Shown in pieces: positions 9,283-16,710 of a stretch of 35,424 nucleotides of DNA (within the stretch, counting starts at the first letter, position 1; the number at the start of each line of letters is the position of its first letter). The position numbers and the translations under genes are program-made. The stretch covers positions 1-35,424 of the forward strand of contig SIAF01000009.1 of assembly GCA_009691905.1 (NCBI GenBank). The letters are read 5' to 3'. The stretch is from Planctomycetaceae bacterium (GTDB taxonomy: Bacteria; Planctomycetota; Planctomycetia; Planctomycetales; Planctomycetaceae). Under the pieces are notes generated by a model. It saw only the letters and a program-made list of their open reading frames with translations. It did not search any database and was not told the origin of the DNA.

Positions 9283-9375
9283 CGAGCGAATGAAGCATTA
9301 ACGACCTGTTGAAAATAGCGAGCACGTTCGACGCGACGAGATAAATAACCGGAAACCTGATATGTTTCGGCAAAG

Positions 9376-9396
9376 CCGGACTGATTTTTCAGCCGG
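9376..9396 (-). terminator. Weak hairpin after the LamG/PPC gene
   Basis: Read on the minus strand just after the stop at 9398, CCGGCTGA can pair with TCAG plus CCGG, with one bulged T, around an AAAA loop. No U-tract follows, so it may be an mRNA 3' structure rather than an intrinsic terminator. Confidence 0.3.
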
Positions 9397-9397
9397 T

Positions 9398-12300
9398 CTA
9401 CGGCGTGACCTTGGTCGCGACCGGCACGTCAGCCTGTAGCGCACTGCCGCCGACAGAGGTGACACGGAATTGCACGTTGGGAATGTCGGCGGCGGCCGTG
9501 ACTTCAGGCGCGGTGACGACGAACTCAAACAACTCCTGGTCGGCTTTGACCGTGATTTTCGGCGCCGAGTATCCCGCCGGCAAGTTGACCAGCAGGACTT
9601 CGACGGGCTCAGCGAAGCCGGCGGCACGCTTGAGCGTTCCCGCCAGCTTTGTCTCGGCCTTACCGGTCAGCGCCAGCGTATTGGCCGCCAGCGCCCCCGT
9701 GGCCGCGGTCTCAACCTTGAGGCGAAACGGTTCAGAGTAAGCCGTCGCCACGAGTTTGTCCGAGAACAGATGCGGCACGAACTCGGCTCGGACGACGCAA
9801 TCGAGTGTCCCTTCGGCAACATCGAGCGGTACGGCAATTCGCAACGAACCGGTCGTTTCGCCGGCCGAGAGCGACTGCTCGGGCAAGCTTCGAACTACAG
9901 GCAAGGGCAACCGCCGCTGCTGGGTCGGATCGGTCGGGTCAACTTTCGTTCGAGCGGCTTCAGTCGTCAGCATCGTCAGCCGCACGGCCTGCGTGGCAAG
10001 GTGGGCATTGCTCAATTTTAACGATAGCGGCACAGAAAATTCCGTCCCCTTGAAGAGCGCGGCAGGAAGCAACCCGCGCTCGAGCGTCACCCCGGTCGGG
10101 GGACCTTCCGCCATCGTGAGCTCGCCCCGGGCCGCAGGAAGCAGCGATAGCCTTGCATCCGGCGGCGCCAGCGCCACCCGGCTCAAGGGGGGTTCAAGCC
10201 CTGCCGATTGCGCGACCAATCGCGCGCGGCCGACGATTGCCGCCGGATCGGTCAGTGCATTCCGCGCCGTCAGCAGCAGAAACCCCTTGGAAGCCCCTTC
10301 GGGAATTGCCGACGGAGTGATCGAGAGTTCTGGCGCACCCGAGAGCGCCAGGGCGATGGGGCCGTTGTATCCGGCCCGGTTGACGTCGTATCGCAACAGG
10401 GCGTTGCCGTCGCGTGGCAGGGCCACTCGTTCGGCACTGACCGACAACGAGAAATCGGGCTGCCCGGCAGGGATGATCCGCAGACGATACATGAATTCAG
10501 GCCCGCCGCGGCGGTTGACGTCGCGAATGGAAACGTGAACGGTCGAGACCCCCGCCGGCACGGCGTAATCGACGGCGGGCCGCTCTTCGTTGGCCGCCAG
10601 CACGCTGCCATCGCTCGCCGACAACACCTGAAGTTGTGCATCCAGCGGCGAACGCAGCGCATGGCTCTCGACGGATAGACTCAGGGTCATCCCCGCCGTG
10701 ACCTGCAGCGCGTAGCGGTCACTCTCCCCCGGCCGGCTGATGCGGCCGTTGACCACGATCGGCACATGCGCGCGTTCGCCGAATCGCGCATCGATCGGCT
10801 GAAGCTGACCTTCCGGCCCGGTGGCCTCGACGATTTCGACCGCAGTGCTGATCACAACCGACGGCGCGGGACCAACAGCGCCCGTCGCCGGCGGCAAATT
10901 CACCGATTGCGGCAGGCCGGCGATCGCATGGGGCGCGTCGATGGTGAGCGTCGCTGATGGTTCCATCCCCGGGCCGATCGCCGCCAACGTGTGTGGTCCA
11001 CCGGCCGCGACCGCCGGGGGAAACGTCATATCGACCAGTTTCAAGTTGCCGATCTTCAGCCGGTAGCTGTTCTGGCCCGGCGCGTTATAGGCCAGATCGT
11101 GCAGGTCGACGCTGTAAACCCCCTCGGCAAACAGCGTCGCTTCGATCCGCGTGTCGCCGCGAAATTGCGGCTTGCCCCAGGCGATCGTCAGCGGCACCCC
11201 CCGCGGATTTCGCAGTTCGAGCACCGGATCCATCGCCGCACCGAGTCGCTTGCACTCCAGATCGAACACCAGTTTGTCACCCGGATGGCCGGCGAAGTAG
11301 ATCCGATGCTGCTGCTGGCCGTTTAAAAGGCCCGTCACCGCCACCGGCAGCGTGACCGGTTGGTCGGCGGTCCCCTCGACGAATGGCACCTGCGCGAGAG
11401 CATCGACCGCCACCGTCAGCGCCCCGCTGATTCCGTGGACTGTCTGCACACGCACGGGATAGTGTCCGGCAGGGGCGCCGGCGGGCACCGCAATCTCGAA
11501 TTCGACCCGCTCGGCCGTCGCACCGGGGCGAACCGCGATTTTCTCTGTCGCGAACGGCGCCACAAGTTGCGGCGACGGCCCGAGGTTCGTCCCGCTCACC
11601 GCCAGCACCGAGGTTGTGCCGCTTTGCAGCCCGCGAATCGAGAGCGCATTGATCTCGGGCGCCGCAGGAAGGGGTTGACCTTCGTCGGCGATCAGTGCCA
11701 AAGCGCCGGGACCGGCGACCTCGTTGAACAAGGCCGCCGCCTCTTCGGCGGTGAGCGCTTTGGCAAACACCGAAAACTCGTCGATCACGCAACTCGTGGT
11801 TTCGAGTCCCGGAGCGCTGGCCCCAATCGTCAGCGGCACGTCGTTGACGAGGTTGGCGACTTTGACGTCTGTCAGCCAGGTGTCGCTGCCCGTCACGACA
11901 CCGCCGCTTGCCGATTTGGGGGTCAGCGGCTTTCCGTTGGCATAGAGCTGCACCAGCACATCATCTTTGTCTTCGTCGGCATCGGGGGCCGGCGCGTCTC
12001 CCACCTGGAAGACCGCGGTGATAAACACCGGCCGGCGATAGCCGACCGCCCCCTGCATTCCGAAGATGGCCGCTTTGTAGCCGGTGCCGTCATTGAGATA
12101 GACCTGAAACGCATCGCTCTGCGGCGCGTAGTTGATGCCGTAGTTGGTGATTGTCGTGCCCGCATCGTCCCGTTTGCCGAAAATCCCGTGGTAGGCACCG
12201 TCATTGCCGGGAAGCAGGTTGACGAACAACAGGCTGACCGAGACCGCCTCGGGTCGATCGACATCGGCACTGTCGGCGATTTGCACGTACTGCCGGGTGC

Positions 12301-12574
12301 CGGCATCGAGAACGAGCGCCTGCTTGCCCGACTGCCCCCAGAAGGGACTTTTGACCCGCAGGGGACCATTGACCAACAGGCCATTATCTTTCGCCGCGCC
12401 GGCCGTGGCCGTGTCGAGTGCATCCCCCGACGGCTCGTCAAACGTCAAGTTGACAACCGCCTGCGCCCGAATGCCGTCGGCTTGGGCTCTGCTCAAAAAT
12501 CGCTCGGCACTGACTGCCGGAAAGAAAACCCCAGTCAGAAGCGTGATCCAACCCGCGCGGATGAAAACAGGCAT
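9398..12574 (-). CDS. Secreted multidomain protein: LamG-like domain, IPT-like domain and two PPC-like domains
   Basis: 1058 residues. ATG 12572-12574 is preceded by AGGGA about 10 nt upstream, and the stop is TAG at 9398-9400. The N-terminus is a signal peptide (short basic end, hydrophobic ITLLTGVFFPAVSA, probable cleavage after VSA near residue 23). Residues about 40-285 form a LamG/concanavalin-like domain (VVNLTFDEPSGDALD, QYVQIADSADV, and CVIDEFSVFAKALTAEEAAALFN at its end). About 305-390 is an IPT/TIG-like domain. About 395-515 and 600-710 resemble the bacterial pre-peptidase C-terminal (PPC) fold (HRIYFAGHPGDKLVFDLE; DRYALQVTAGMTLSLSVES). The rest is beta-rich with no recognised catalytic motif. 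Proteins of this build are numerous in planctomycetes and are often linked to polysaccharide use, but a carbohydrate ligand is only inferred. Transcribed convergently with the kinase. Confidence 0.85.
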   Translation of the reverse strand: MPVFIRAGWITLLTGVFFPAVSAERFLSRAQADGIRAQAVVNLTFDEPSGDALDTATAGAAKDNGLLVNGPLRVKSPFWGQSGKQALVLDAGTRQYVQIADSADVDRPEAVSVSLLFVNLLPGNDGAYHGIFGKRDDAGTTITNYGINYAPQSDAFQVYLNDGTGYKAAIFGMQGAVGYRRPVFITAVFQVGDAPAPDADEDKDDVLVQLYANGKPLTPKSASGGVVTGSDTWLTDVKVANLVNDVPLTIGASAPGLETTSCVIDEFSVFAKALTAEEAAALFNEVAGPGALALIADEGQPLPAAPEINALSIRGLQSGTTSVLAVSGTNLGPSPQLVAPFATEKIAVRPGATAERVEFEIAVPAGAPAGHYPVRVQTVHGISGALTVAVDALAQVPFVEGTADQPVTLPVAVTGLLNGQQQHRIYFAGHPGDKLVFDLECKRLGAAMDPVLELRNPRGVPLTIAWGKPQFRGDTRIEATLFAEGVYSVDLHDLAYNAPGQNSYRLKIGNLKLVDMTFPPAVAAGGPHTLAAIGPGMEPSATLTIDAPHAIAGLPQSVNLPPATGAVGPAPSVVISTAVEIVEATGPEGQLQPIDARFGERAHVPIVVNGRISRPGESDRYALQVTAGMTLSLSVESHALRSPLDAQLQVLSASDGSVLAANEERPAVDYAVPAGVSTVHVSIRDVNRRGGPEFMYRLRIIPAGQPDFSLSVSAERVALPRDGNALLRYDVNRAGYNGPIALALSGAPELSITPSAIPEGASKGFLLLTARNALTDPAAIVGRARLVAQSAGLEPPLSRVALAPPDARLSLLPAARGELTMAEGPPTGVTLERGLLPAALFKGTEFSVPLSLKLSNAHLATQAVRLTMLTTEAARTKVDPTDPTQQRRLPLPVVRSLPEQSLSAGETTGSLRIAVPLDVAEGTLDCVVRAEFVPHLFSDKLVATAYSEPFRLKVETAATGALAANTLALTGKAETKLAGTLKRAAGFAEPVEVLLVNLPAGYSAPKITVKADQELFEFVVTAPEVTAAADIPNVQFRVTSVGGSALQADVPVATKVTP

Positions 12575-12604
12575 TGAACGGCGTCCCTGAGAGCTAAGAA
12601 CAAA

Positions 12605-12622
12605 GGCGCCAGCGCTGGCGCC
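12605..12622. repeat. 18-bp perfect palindrome
   Basis: GGCGCC AGCGCT GGCGCC reads the same on both strands. It lies 31 bp upstream of the LamG/PPC start codon, so it could be an operator or an untranslated-leader hairpin. There is no second copy in the window. Confidence 0.6.
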
Positions 12623-12679
12623 GCAGTCGATCCCATTCTAACCGACACGGCGGGCGCAGATAAGTTTGCGGGACAACTT

Positions 12680-12741
12680 CGCAATCGCAAACGGCGCCAC
12701 GCCGAGCCGTAGCACAAGCGTCCTCGCTTGTGGCCGGTTCG
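12680..12741 (+). repeat. 62-bp dispersed repeat, copy A (contains GTAG hairpin copy 2)
   Basis: It matches 13959-14020 in the same orientation with 5 differences in 62 bp. Inside it, GTAG (12709-12712) precedes stem CACAAGCG (12713-12720), loop TCCT (12721-12724) and complement CGCTTGTG (12725-12732). Two of the five differences from copy B fall at paired stem positions (G12718 and C12727) and keep the pair. Confidence 0.8.
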
Positions 12742-12743
12742 AC

Positions 12744-12998
12744 GGGTGGCGGGGTCAGAGCGTCGCGCCGGATTGGGCATCGATCGCGCCGCGAGCGTTG
12801 AACATAGCCGCCGGGGTGCTCGCCAACTTGCCGGCGATGGCCCCGTCGCGCGCCAGACGTTCCACTTTGTCACTCGTGCATTGCCACTCCCACGGGGCCA
12901 TCGCTCGACCGTATTGCAGGTCTTGTCTCGTGACACACGAAGTCTGAGCCTGCGAGTCACGTCGCAACCACACGCAATCGCTCTGACCCCCGCCACCC
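12744..12998. mobile_element. Possible MITE-like element bounded by 19-20 bp inverted repeats
   Basis: The left end 12744-12762 (GGGTGGCGGGGTCAGAGCG) matches the complement of 12979-12998 with one inserted G. The 216 bp between them contain no convincing gene. A diverged version of the right-end motif appears near 26691-26715, after the second hairpin pair. No obvious target-site duplication was seen. A non-autonomous transposon remnant is the simplest reading, but this is inferred from the ends alone. Confidence 0.45.
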
Positions 12999-13068
12999 GC
13001 CCGCGTCCACTGCCATTGCTTTGGGACAAGTTCGACGATTTTCTGCCGGAGAGCGGTAAGCGTGTCTT

Positions 13069-13485
13069 TCAGAGGGAATGGAGGGAAACGCTCTGATCCG
13101 GGAAGAGTTCCAGGAATCGCTCATCGACCGTGACTACTCGGCAGTCCTGCTCTTCGGACAAGGCCACATAAAGACAATCGAAAACTCCGATTCTGAGTCG
13201 TGACGAGAGCTGCATTGCCCGGTCGAGGTAATCGAAGTACGGGTAGAGCTTTGGGCAGGTCGCGAGAAATTCATTGAAGGCAATCTGGCCCTCGCCGACC
13301 ATGAGCTTCCCCTGCCGCTCCGCACGCGTGAGAGCGTGAGCGACTTCGATCGGGAGACTGTCTGGGGCGATCAGCTCGTGGATTTGATTCGTGACGTCTG
13401 CCTGAAGAGCACGGGCAGCGTGCGTGTCGTTCTCTTCGACCAGCATGGAGATTGCCACGCACGCATCGAGGATGAACGTACTCAT
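13069..13485 (-). CDS. vapC: PIN-domain toxin, VapC-like
   Basis: 138 residues beginning MSTFILDACV. PIN-domain acidic residues are in place: D7 in the first strand, E47 in LPIEVAHAL, D103 in VFDCLYVAL and D121 in VVTVDERFL. The length is typical for VapC (about 130-140). Family members are Mg-dependent ribonucleases that cut tRNA or rRNA and stop growth until neutralised by the cognate antitoxin. The start codon overlaps the stop of the upstream small gene by 4 bp (ATGA at 13482-13485), so translation is coupled. The target RNA cannot be told from the sequence. Confidence 0.85.
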   Translation of the reverse strand: MSTFILDACVAISMLVEENDTHAARALQADVTNQIHELIAPDSLPIEVAHALTRAERQGKLMVGEGQIAFNEFLATCPKLYPYFDYLDRAMQLSSRLRIGVFDCLYVALSEEQDCRVVTVDERFLELFPDQSVSLHSL

Positions 13486-13688
13486 AGCTCTTCGCGGGAT
13501 TCGCGGATAAGCTCCACCGCGTCGATTTTCACTCCTCTGGCACGCATACCTTCCCGGACCTTCTCCGCTCTCTCATGCACCCTACGGGAAACTTCGGGAT
13601 CGAGCGGCTTTCCCTTGAAGGCATGATCGAGCATCGCCCGATGGTCAGCCTCTTCGAGGGTCGGTGGTTTGCTGGTGTCGGTACTCAT
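13482..13688 (-). CDS. Putative VapB-like antitoxin
   Basis: 68 residues, Arg/Glu-rich and helical, beginning MSTDTSKPPTLEEADHRAM and ending DAVELIRESREEL. No classical AbrB or ribbon-helix-helix start is obvious, so the antitoxin call rests on position: a small acidic/basic protein directly upstream of, and 4 bp overlapping, a PIN toxin. The C-terminal end (VKIDAVELIRESREE) resembles the toxin-binding tail of short planctomycete and cyanobacterial antitoxins. No good Shine-Dalgarno is visible before ATG 13686-13688; it starts 27 bp after the stop of the CxxC protein gene and may be cotranscribed with it. Confidence 0.7.
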   Translation of the reverse strand: MSTDTSKPPTLEEADHRAMLDHAFKGKPLDPEVSRRVHERAEKVREGMRARGVKIDAVELIRESREEL

Positions 13689-13715
13689 GATTCAATTGTC
13701 GGAAAGGGGAATGGA

Positions 13716-13952
13716 TCAGTCAACAGGGACCAGAGTGGTCGCCTTTGGCTTTGGTTCGGGCTTCGGGGTATCCTTCGCCGCTTCCGCCGCCAAACAACTG
13801 GGACACACCCCCAGCCACGACCAGCTTAAGCCCGAAGGGTTATGCGTCAGCCTGTCCCAGCCCTCCTTCACCGCTTCGGCCAGGGAATCCACCGACGCAT
13901 CACACCCGCCTGCGCACGAGACCACTTCGGGTTCCTCGCCTTGCGGATTCAT
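13716..13952 (-). CDS. Small CxxC/CxxxC protein of unknown function
   Basis: 78 residues from ATG 13950-13952. A longer frame to 13994 was not used, because those 14 codons lie in the 62-bp dispersed repeat. Four cysteines in two pairs (VSCAGGC and VCPSC) suggest a zinc-binding fold. Between them is SLAEAVKEGWDRLTHNPSGLSWSWLGV, and the tail is Lys/Pro-rich. The family is not recognised. It lies 27 bp upstream of the antitoxin gene on the same strand and may be part of that transcript. The upstream repeat begins only 6 bp before its start codon, so its promoter is inside or beyond the repeat. Confidence 0.65.
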   Translation of the reverse strand: MNPQGEEPEVVSCAGGCDASVDSLAEAVKEGWDRLTHNPSGLSWSWLGVCPSCLAAEAAKDTPKPEPKPKATTLVPVD

Positions 13953-13958
13953 TCGAGC

Positions 13959-14020
13959 CGCAATCGCAAACGGCGTCGCGCCAAGCCGTAGCACAAACGT
14001 CCTCGTTTGTGGCCGGTTCG
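13959..14020 (+). repeat. 62-bp dispersed repeat, copy B (contains GTAG hairpin copy 3)
   Basis: Same orientation as 12680-12741 with 5 differences. GTAG (13988-13991), stem CACAAACG (13992-13999), loop TCCT, complement CGTTTGTG (14004-14011). The stem differs from copy A by A:T in place of G:C at one pair, so pairing is preserved. Confidence 0.8.
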
Positions 14021-14068
14021 GCTATCGCGCCAGGATGCCATTGGCGATGTCCATCGATCGCAGGGACA

Positions 14069-14092
14069 AACAAGCGGGGACGCTTGTTCTAC
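14069..14092 (-). repeat. GTAG-hairpin element, copy 4
   Basis: On the minus strand GTAG (14092-14089) leads stem AACAAGCG, loop TCCC and complement CGCTTGTT (down to 14069). It faces copy 3 in inverted orientation with 57 bp between them, ending 2 bp before the stop codon region of the thioredoxin-TPR gene. Confidence 0.75.
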
Positions 14093-14094
14093 GT

Positions 14095-14967
14095 CTAATA
14101 CAACGCCGTCGCCAGCTTGCGCCGGTAGGTGCGTGTCAGTTCGGCTTCAGGGCCCAGCATGAGGAACAGGTTGATCATCACGCTCCGCGCGGCTTCGCGC
14201 TGGTCTCCGCCGGTGATCTGCACGACTCGCAGACAGGTCTCGAGGGCTTCCTCGAATTGCTGCCCCGCACCCAGCGTTTCCGCCAGGTTGAGCTGCAGCG
14301 CGGGATCGTCGGGCTTCGCGGCCAGTGCGGCGCGGCATTCGGCCACCCCGCCGGTCTCGGCGGCGGCATCGCGAACTTCCAGTTCGGCCTTGAGGTTCTC
14401 AGCTTCGGGTTCGAGAAACCCGCGCGATTCGAGGTGCTCGATGATCGCACGGCACTCGCAGTTTTTGTGCTGCTTCAGCAAGAGTCGAGCCAGTTCGATG
14501 CGCAGCCGATCGTCCTTCGGCGCCAGCTCGAGCGCCTCGTTGAACTTTTCGATCGCGGCGGCCGGGTCTTCGCCTTGCAGCCGGCGCGCTTCGAGCACCA
14601 GCAGTTCGGCCGGCGACGGTTGGAACTTGTCGAGCCACTGCCGAATTTGATCTTCGGGAAGCGCCCCCATGAATTGATCGGCCATTTGACCGTCGCGCAG
14701 TGCGAACACGTGCGGAATCGACCGCACCTGAAACGCGGCCGCGATACCCGGCTGCTGGTCGACGTCGACCTTCACCAGCAGAAACCGGCCGGCGTATTCA
14801 TTCGCCAGCCGTTCGAGAATCGGCCCCAGTGCCTGGCATGGCTCACACCAGGTCGCCCAGAAATCGACAATCACCGGTAGCTCGTGCGATCGCTTCAGAA
14901 CGGCTTCGTCGAAGTTCGGTTCGGTTCCGTCGATGATCCACACAGAAGGTTCAAGCATGGGAGGCAT
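14095..14967 (-). CDS. Thioredoxin-TPR protein, CnoX/YbbN-like co-chaperone
   Basis: 290 residues. The N-terminal thioredoxin fold (about 10-115) has the active site WCEPC (C41, C44) and the cis-proline motif SIPHVF (P85). The C-terminal half (about 118-290) is helical TPR-like (AAIEKFNEALELAPKDDRLRIELARLLLKQHK). This domain order and length match E. coli CnoX/YbbN (about 284 residues), a chloride-oxidised holdase that passes clients to GroEL. E. coli CnoX lacks a redox-active CxxC, whereas this protein keeps both cysteines and could act as an oxidoreductase. ATG 14965-14967 and ATG 14956-14958 are both possible starts; neither has a clear Shine-Dalgarno. Cytoplasmic, since no signal peptide is seen. 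Confidence 0.85.
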   Translation of the reverse strand: MPPMLEPSVWIIDGTEPNFDEAVLKRSHELPVIVDFWATWCEPCQALGPILERLANEYAGRFLLVKVDVDQQPGIAAAFQVRSIPHVFALRDGQMADQFMGALPEDQIRQWLDKFQPSPAELLVLEARRLQGEDPAAAIEKFNEALELAPKDDRLRIELARLLLKQHKNCECRAIIEHLESRGFLEPEAENLKAELEVRDAAAETGGVAECRAALAAKPDDPALQLNLAETLGAGQQFEEALETCLRVVQITGGDQREAARSVMINLFLMLGPEAELTRTYRRKLATALY

Positions 14968-15200
14968 GGTATCGGGCTGGGACTGAGTCGTGGGCTATGA
15001 CTGTGCGAGTGTACGCCGACACGTCACAGGGAGCAAACGTCGGCCGGATCGCGGCAGCGATCGCCGGTTTGCGTGCGGACGGGGCGTGTCGGACGGCCCG
15101 GGCTGAGCCGAGTGTTTTGCTTCCGCCGACTGGACTGTCGATCGAGCCGTTGTCGTGACGAAATGCGCTGTACGCTCTTGTCGACGCGATTGCGTCTTTC

Positions 15201-15223
15201 GTGTGGACTGAAGTCCACACTAC
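15201..15223 (-). repeat. GTAG-hairpin element, copy 5
   Basis: On the minus strand GTAG (15223-15220), stem TGTGGACT, loop TC, complement AGTCCACA, followed by CGA. The TAG of the leader is also the stop codon of the HTTM gene (15220-15222), so the hairpin begins at the very end of that gene. Confidence 0.75.
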
Positions 15224-16710
15224 GGCCGGACCTCGAATTGGCGGCGGGCGAACTCGAAGCCTTCGACTTGCAGCAGCAGGCGGTAGCGACCGGGGGGCAG
15301 TTCGCCGGTCAGTTCGAAACCGTCGATCGCGTAGGTGTAGTCGCGCGCGATGCGGTGGGTGAAGCGGGCCGCTTCGCGACCGTCGGGGGCGATTAACAGC
15401 CCTTCCAGCGTCAAGTCGGGGTGCTGCGGCAGCAATTGCACGACGACGTACACGTTCTCGCCGATGTGGAAGCGATCGGACGAACCGAACACCTGCGTCC
15501 CGCCGGTCCGGCTGCCGATCGCCACCCGATGGATGTAATCTTCCCACGCCGGCAGGCGCGATGACCGCATTTCGGCGAGGTCGCGGGGGGTGATCGGCGA
15601 CAAGGTCGCAATTTCTGCAAGCGGGCGGCGTCCGAACGCCGCATACCAGTCATAGTGGTGCTGGATCAGCACGCCACAGCAAACGGTGACAATCGCGGCA
15701 GCCGCGTAGATCGTCGCGGATTTTTCGAGACCGAACCGATTCCGCGAAGTTGACGCGGCGGGAAGGAAGGTTTGAGAGACCAATCCGGATTTGTCCCTGA
15801 CCGGGTTGCAGCCCGGAAATCGCAAGCGACTCAGATCGCCTTCGCGTAGAAACGCCGCCAACGCGACGAACATCATCGGCGAAAACGTCTGCAGGTGCAG
15901 CGTCGCGGCCATGCCGAGGTGGAAAGCGGCTGCGGCGGCCAGCAGCGGCCACCGCAGTCGCGACACCCAGATCAGAACCGGAAACAACAACTCGAACAGC
16001 AACGTCGCGAGGCTGAGCAGCAGCAGCGCGCGGGGCTGGGTACTGAGCCACAATCCCAGACGGCCACCCCCCCAATGATCGTCGAGCAGCGAGAACCCCA
16101 GCAGGTCGCCGCTCAGGTAGGAAGGATTTTTCAGCTTGGTGATTGCCGCACCGAAATAGATGGCGCACACCAGCACCTGCATCAGCCGCCTGGGCCAGGC
16201 GGGAGAGAGGTGACAGAGCGCGGCCGGCCGATTCTCGCTCAGGGCATCGAACGACCAGGCGCGGCCGCAGCCCGAACAGGCCAGCAGCACTCCCAGGTGC
16301 AAGGCGATGACCGACTGCTTGGCGAACGTGGCGGCACCATCGAGCAATCCCAGCCAGGCGAACAGGACTGTGAATCCGATCAGGCTCGTCCGCGTTTGCC
16401 AGCCGAGCACGACCCCCAGCAGCGCGAACAGCAGCAGCGTGTGCATCCCGATGGCGATTATCGGCGAGGGGATCGGCAATCGAAAGCTGCCGATGTTTCG
16501 CTGCTGTGCAATGGTCGACGTCGCGCGATCCACCGGCCGCGTGTCAAGGCTGCGGTCGGCAAACATCGGCATCGGCGGTTCGAGCGTCGAATAGAGTTCG
16601 ATCGCCGAGCGCCAGCGAGGCACCATTTCGCACAACATGACCAGCCCCAAACCGATTCGCATCAAAGCCAGGCGGCGCGGTCCTTCAGGCGCGAACCAGA
16701 AGCTCGTCAC
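15220..16710 (-). CDS. HTTM-domain integral membrane protein
   Basis: 496 residues. The GTG start (16708-16710) overlaps the stop of the upstream gene by 4 bp. It begins MTSFWFAPEGPRRLALMRIGLGLVML and has several hydrophobic helices over residues 1-290, including LLLFALLGVVLGWQTR, VIALHLGVLLACSGCGRAWS, ICAIYFGAAITKLKNPSYLSG-type and LLSLATLLFELLFPVLIWVSRLRW. These match HTTM domains, which share the membrane part of vitamin K-dependent gamma-carboxylase. The extra C-terminal soluble domain (about 370-496) ends in LPPGRYRLLLQVEGFEFARRQFEVRP. No enzymatic activity is assigned for bacterial HTTM proteins of this kind. Translationally coupled to the small membrane protein upstream. Confidence 0.8.
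   Translation of the reverse strand: MTSFWFAPEGPRRLALMRIGLGLVMLCEMVPRWRSAIELYSTLEPPMPMFADRSLDTRPVDRATSTIAQQRNIGSFRLPIPSPIIAIGMHTLLLFALLGVVLGWQTRTSLIGFTVLFAWLGLLDGAATFAKQSVIALHLGVLLACSGCGRAWSFDALSENRPAALCHLSPAWPRRLMQVLVCAIYFGAAITKLKNPSYLSGDLLGFSLLDDHWGGGRLGLWLSTQPRALLLLSLATLLFELLFPVLIWVSRLRWPLLAAAAAFHLGMAATLHLQTFSPMMFVALAAFLREGDLSRLRFPGCNPVRDKSGLVSQTFLPAASTSRNRFGLEKSATIYAAAAIVTVCCGVLIQHHYDWYAAFGRRPLAEIATLSPITPRDLAEMRSSRLPAWEDYIHRVAIGSRTGGTQVFGSSDRFHIGENVYVVVQLLPQHPDLTLEGLLIAPDGREAARFTHRIARDYTYAIDGFELTGELPPGRYRLLLQVEGFEFARRQFEVRP

Larger units (their letters stand above)
12575..13068. other. Gene-free stretch with repeats
   Basis: 494 bp between the divergent side of the LamG/PPC gene and the end of vapC. 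It holds an 18-bp perfect palindrome (12605-12622), one copy of a 62-bp dispersed repeat containing a GTAG hairpin (12680-12741), and a 255-bp segment bounded by inverted repeats (12744-12998). Open frames here look like repeat translations and no gene is supported. Confidence 0.7.

Noticed and set aside
11360-12577. 405-codon plus-strand frame opposite the LamG/PPC gene
   Set aside because: Arg/Gly/His-rich translation with no domain, antisense to a convincing secreted protein.
12535-13029. 164-codon minus-strand frame in the gene-free stretch
   Set aside because: It runs through the dispersed repeat and the inverted-repeat element and overlaps the LamG/PPC start; no domain is seen.
13669-14880. 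403-codon plus-strand frame over the thioredoxin-TPR gene
   Set aside because: Antisense shadow of a gene with clear WCEPC and TPR features, and it also crosses the CxxC protein gene and repeats.
14968-15219. Small minus-strand gene between the thioredoxin-TPR and HTTM genes
   Set aside because: Arg/Ser-rich translations, no ribosome binding site and partly made from a GTAG hairpin; nothing supports a gene.
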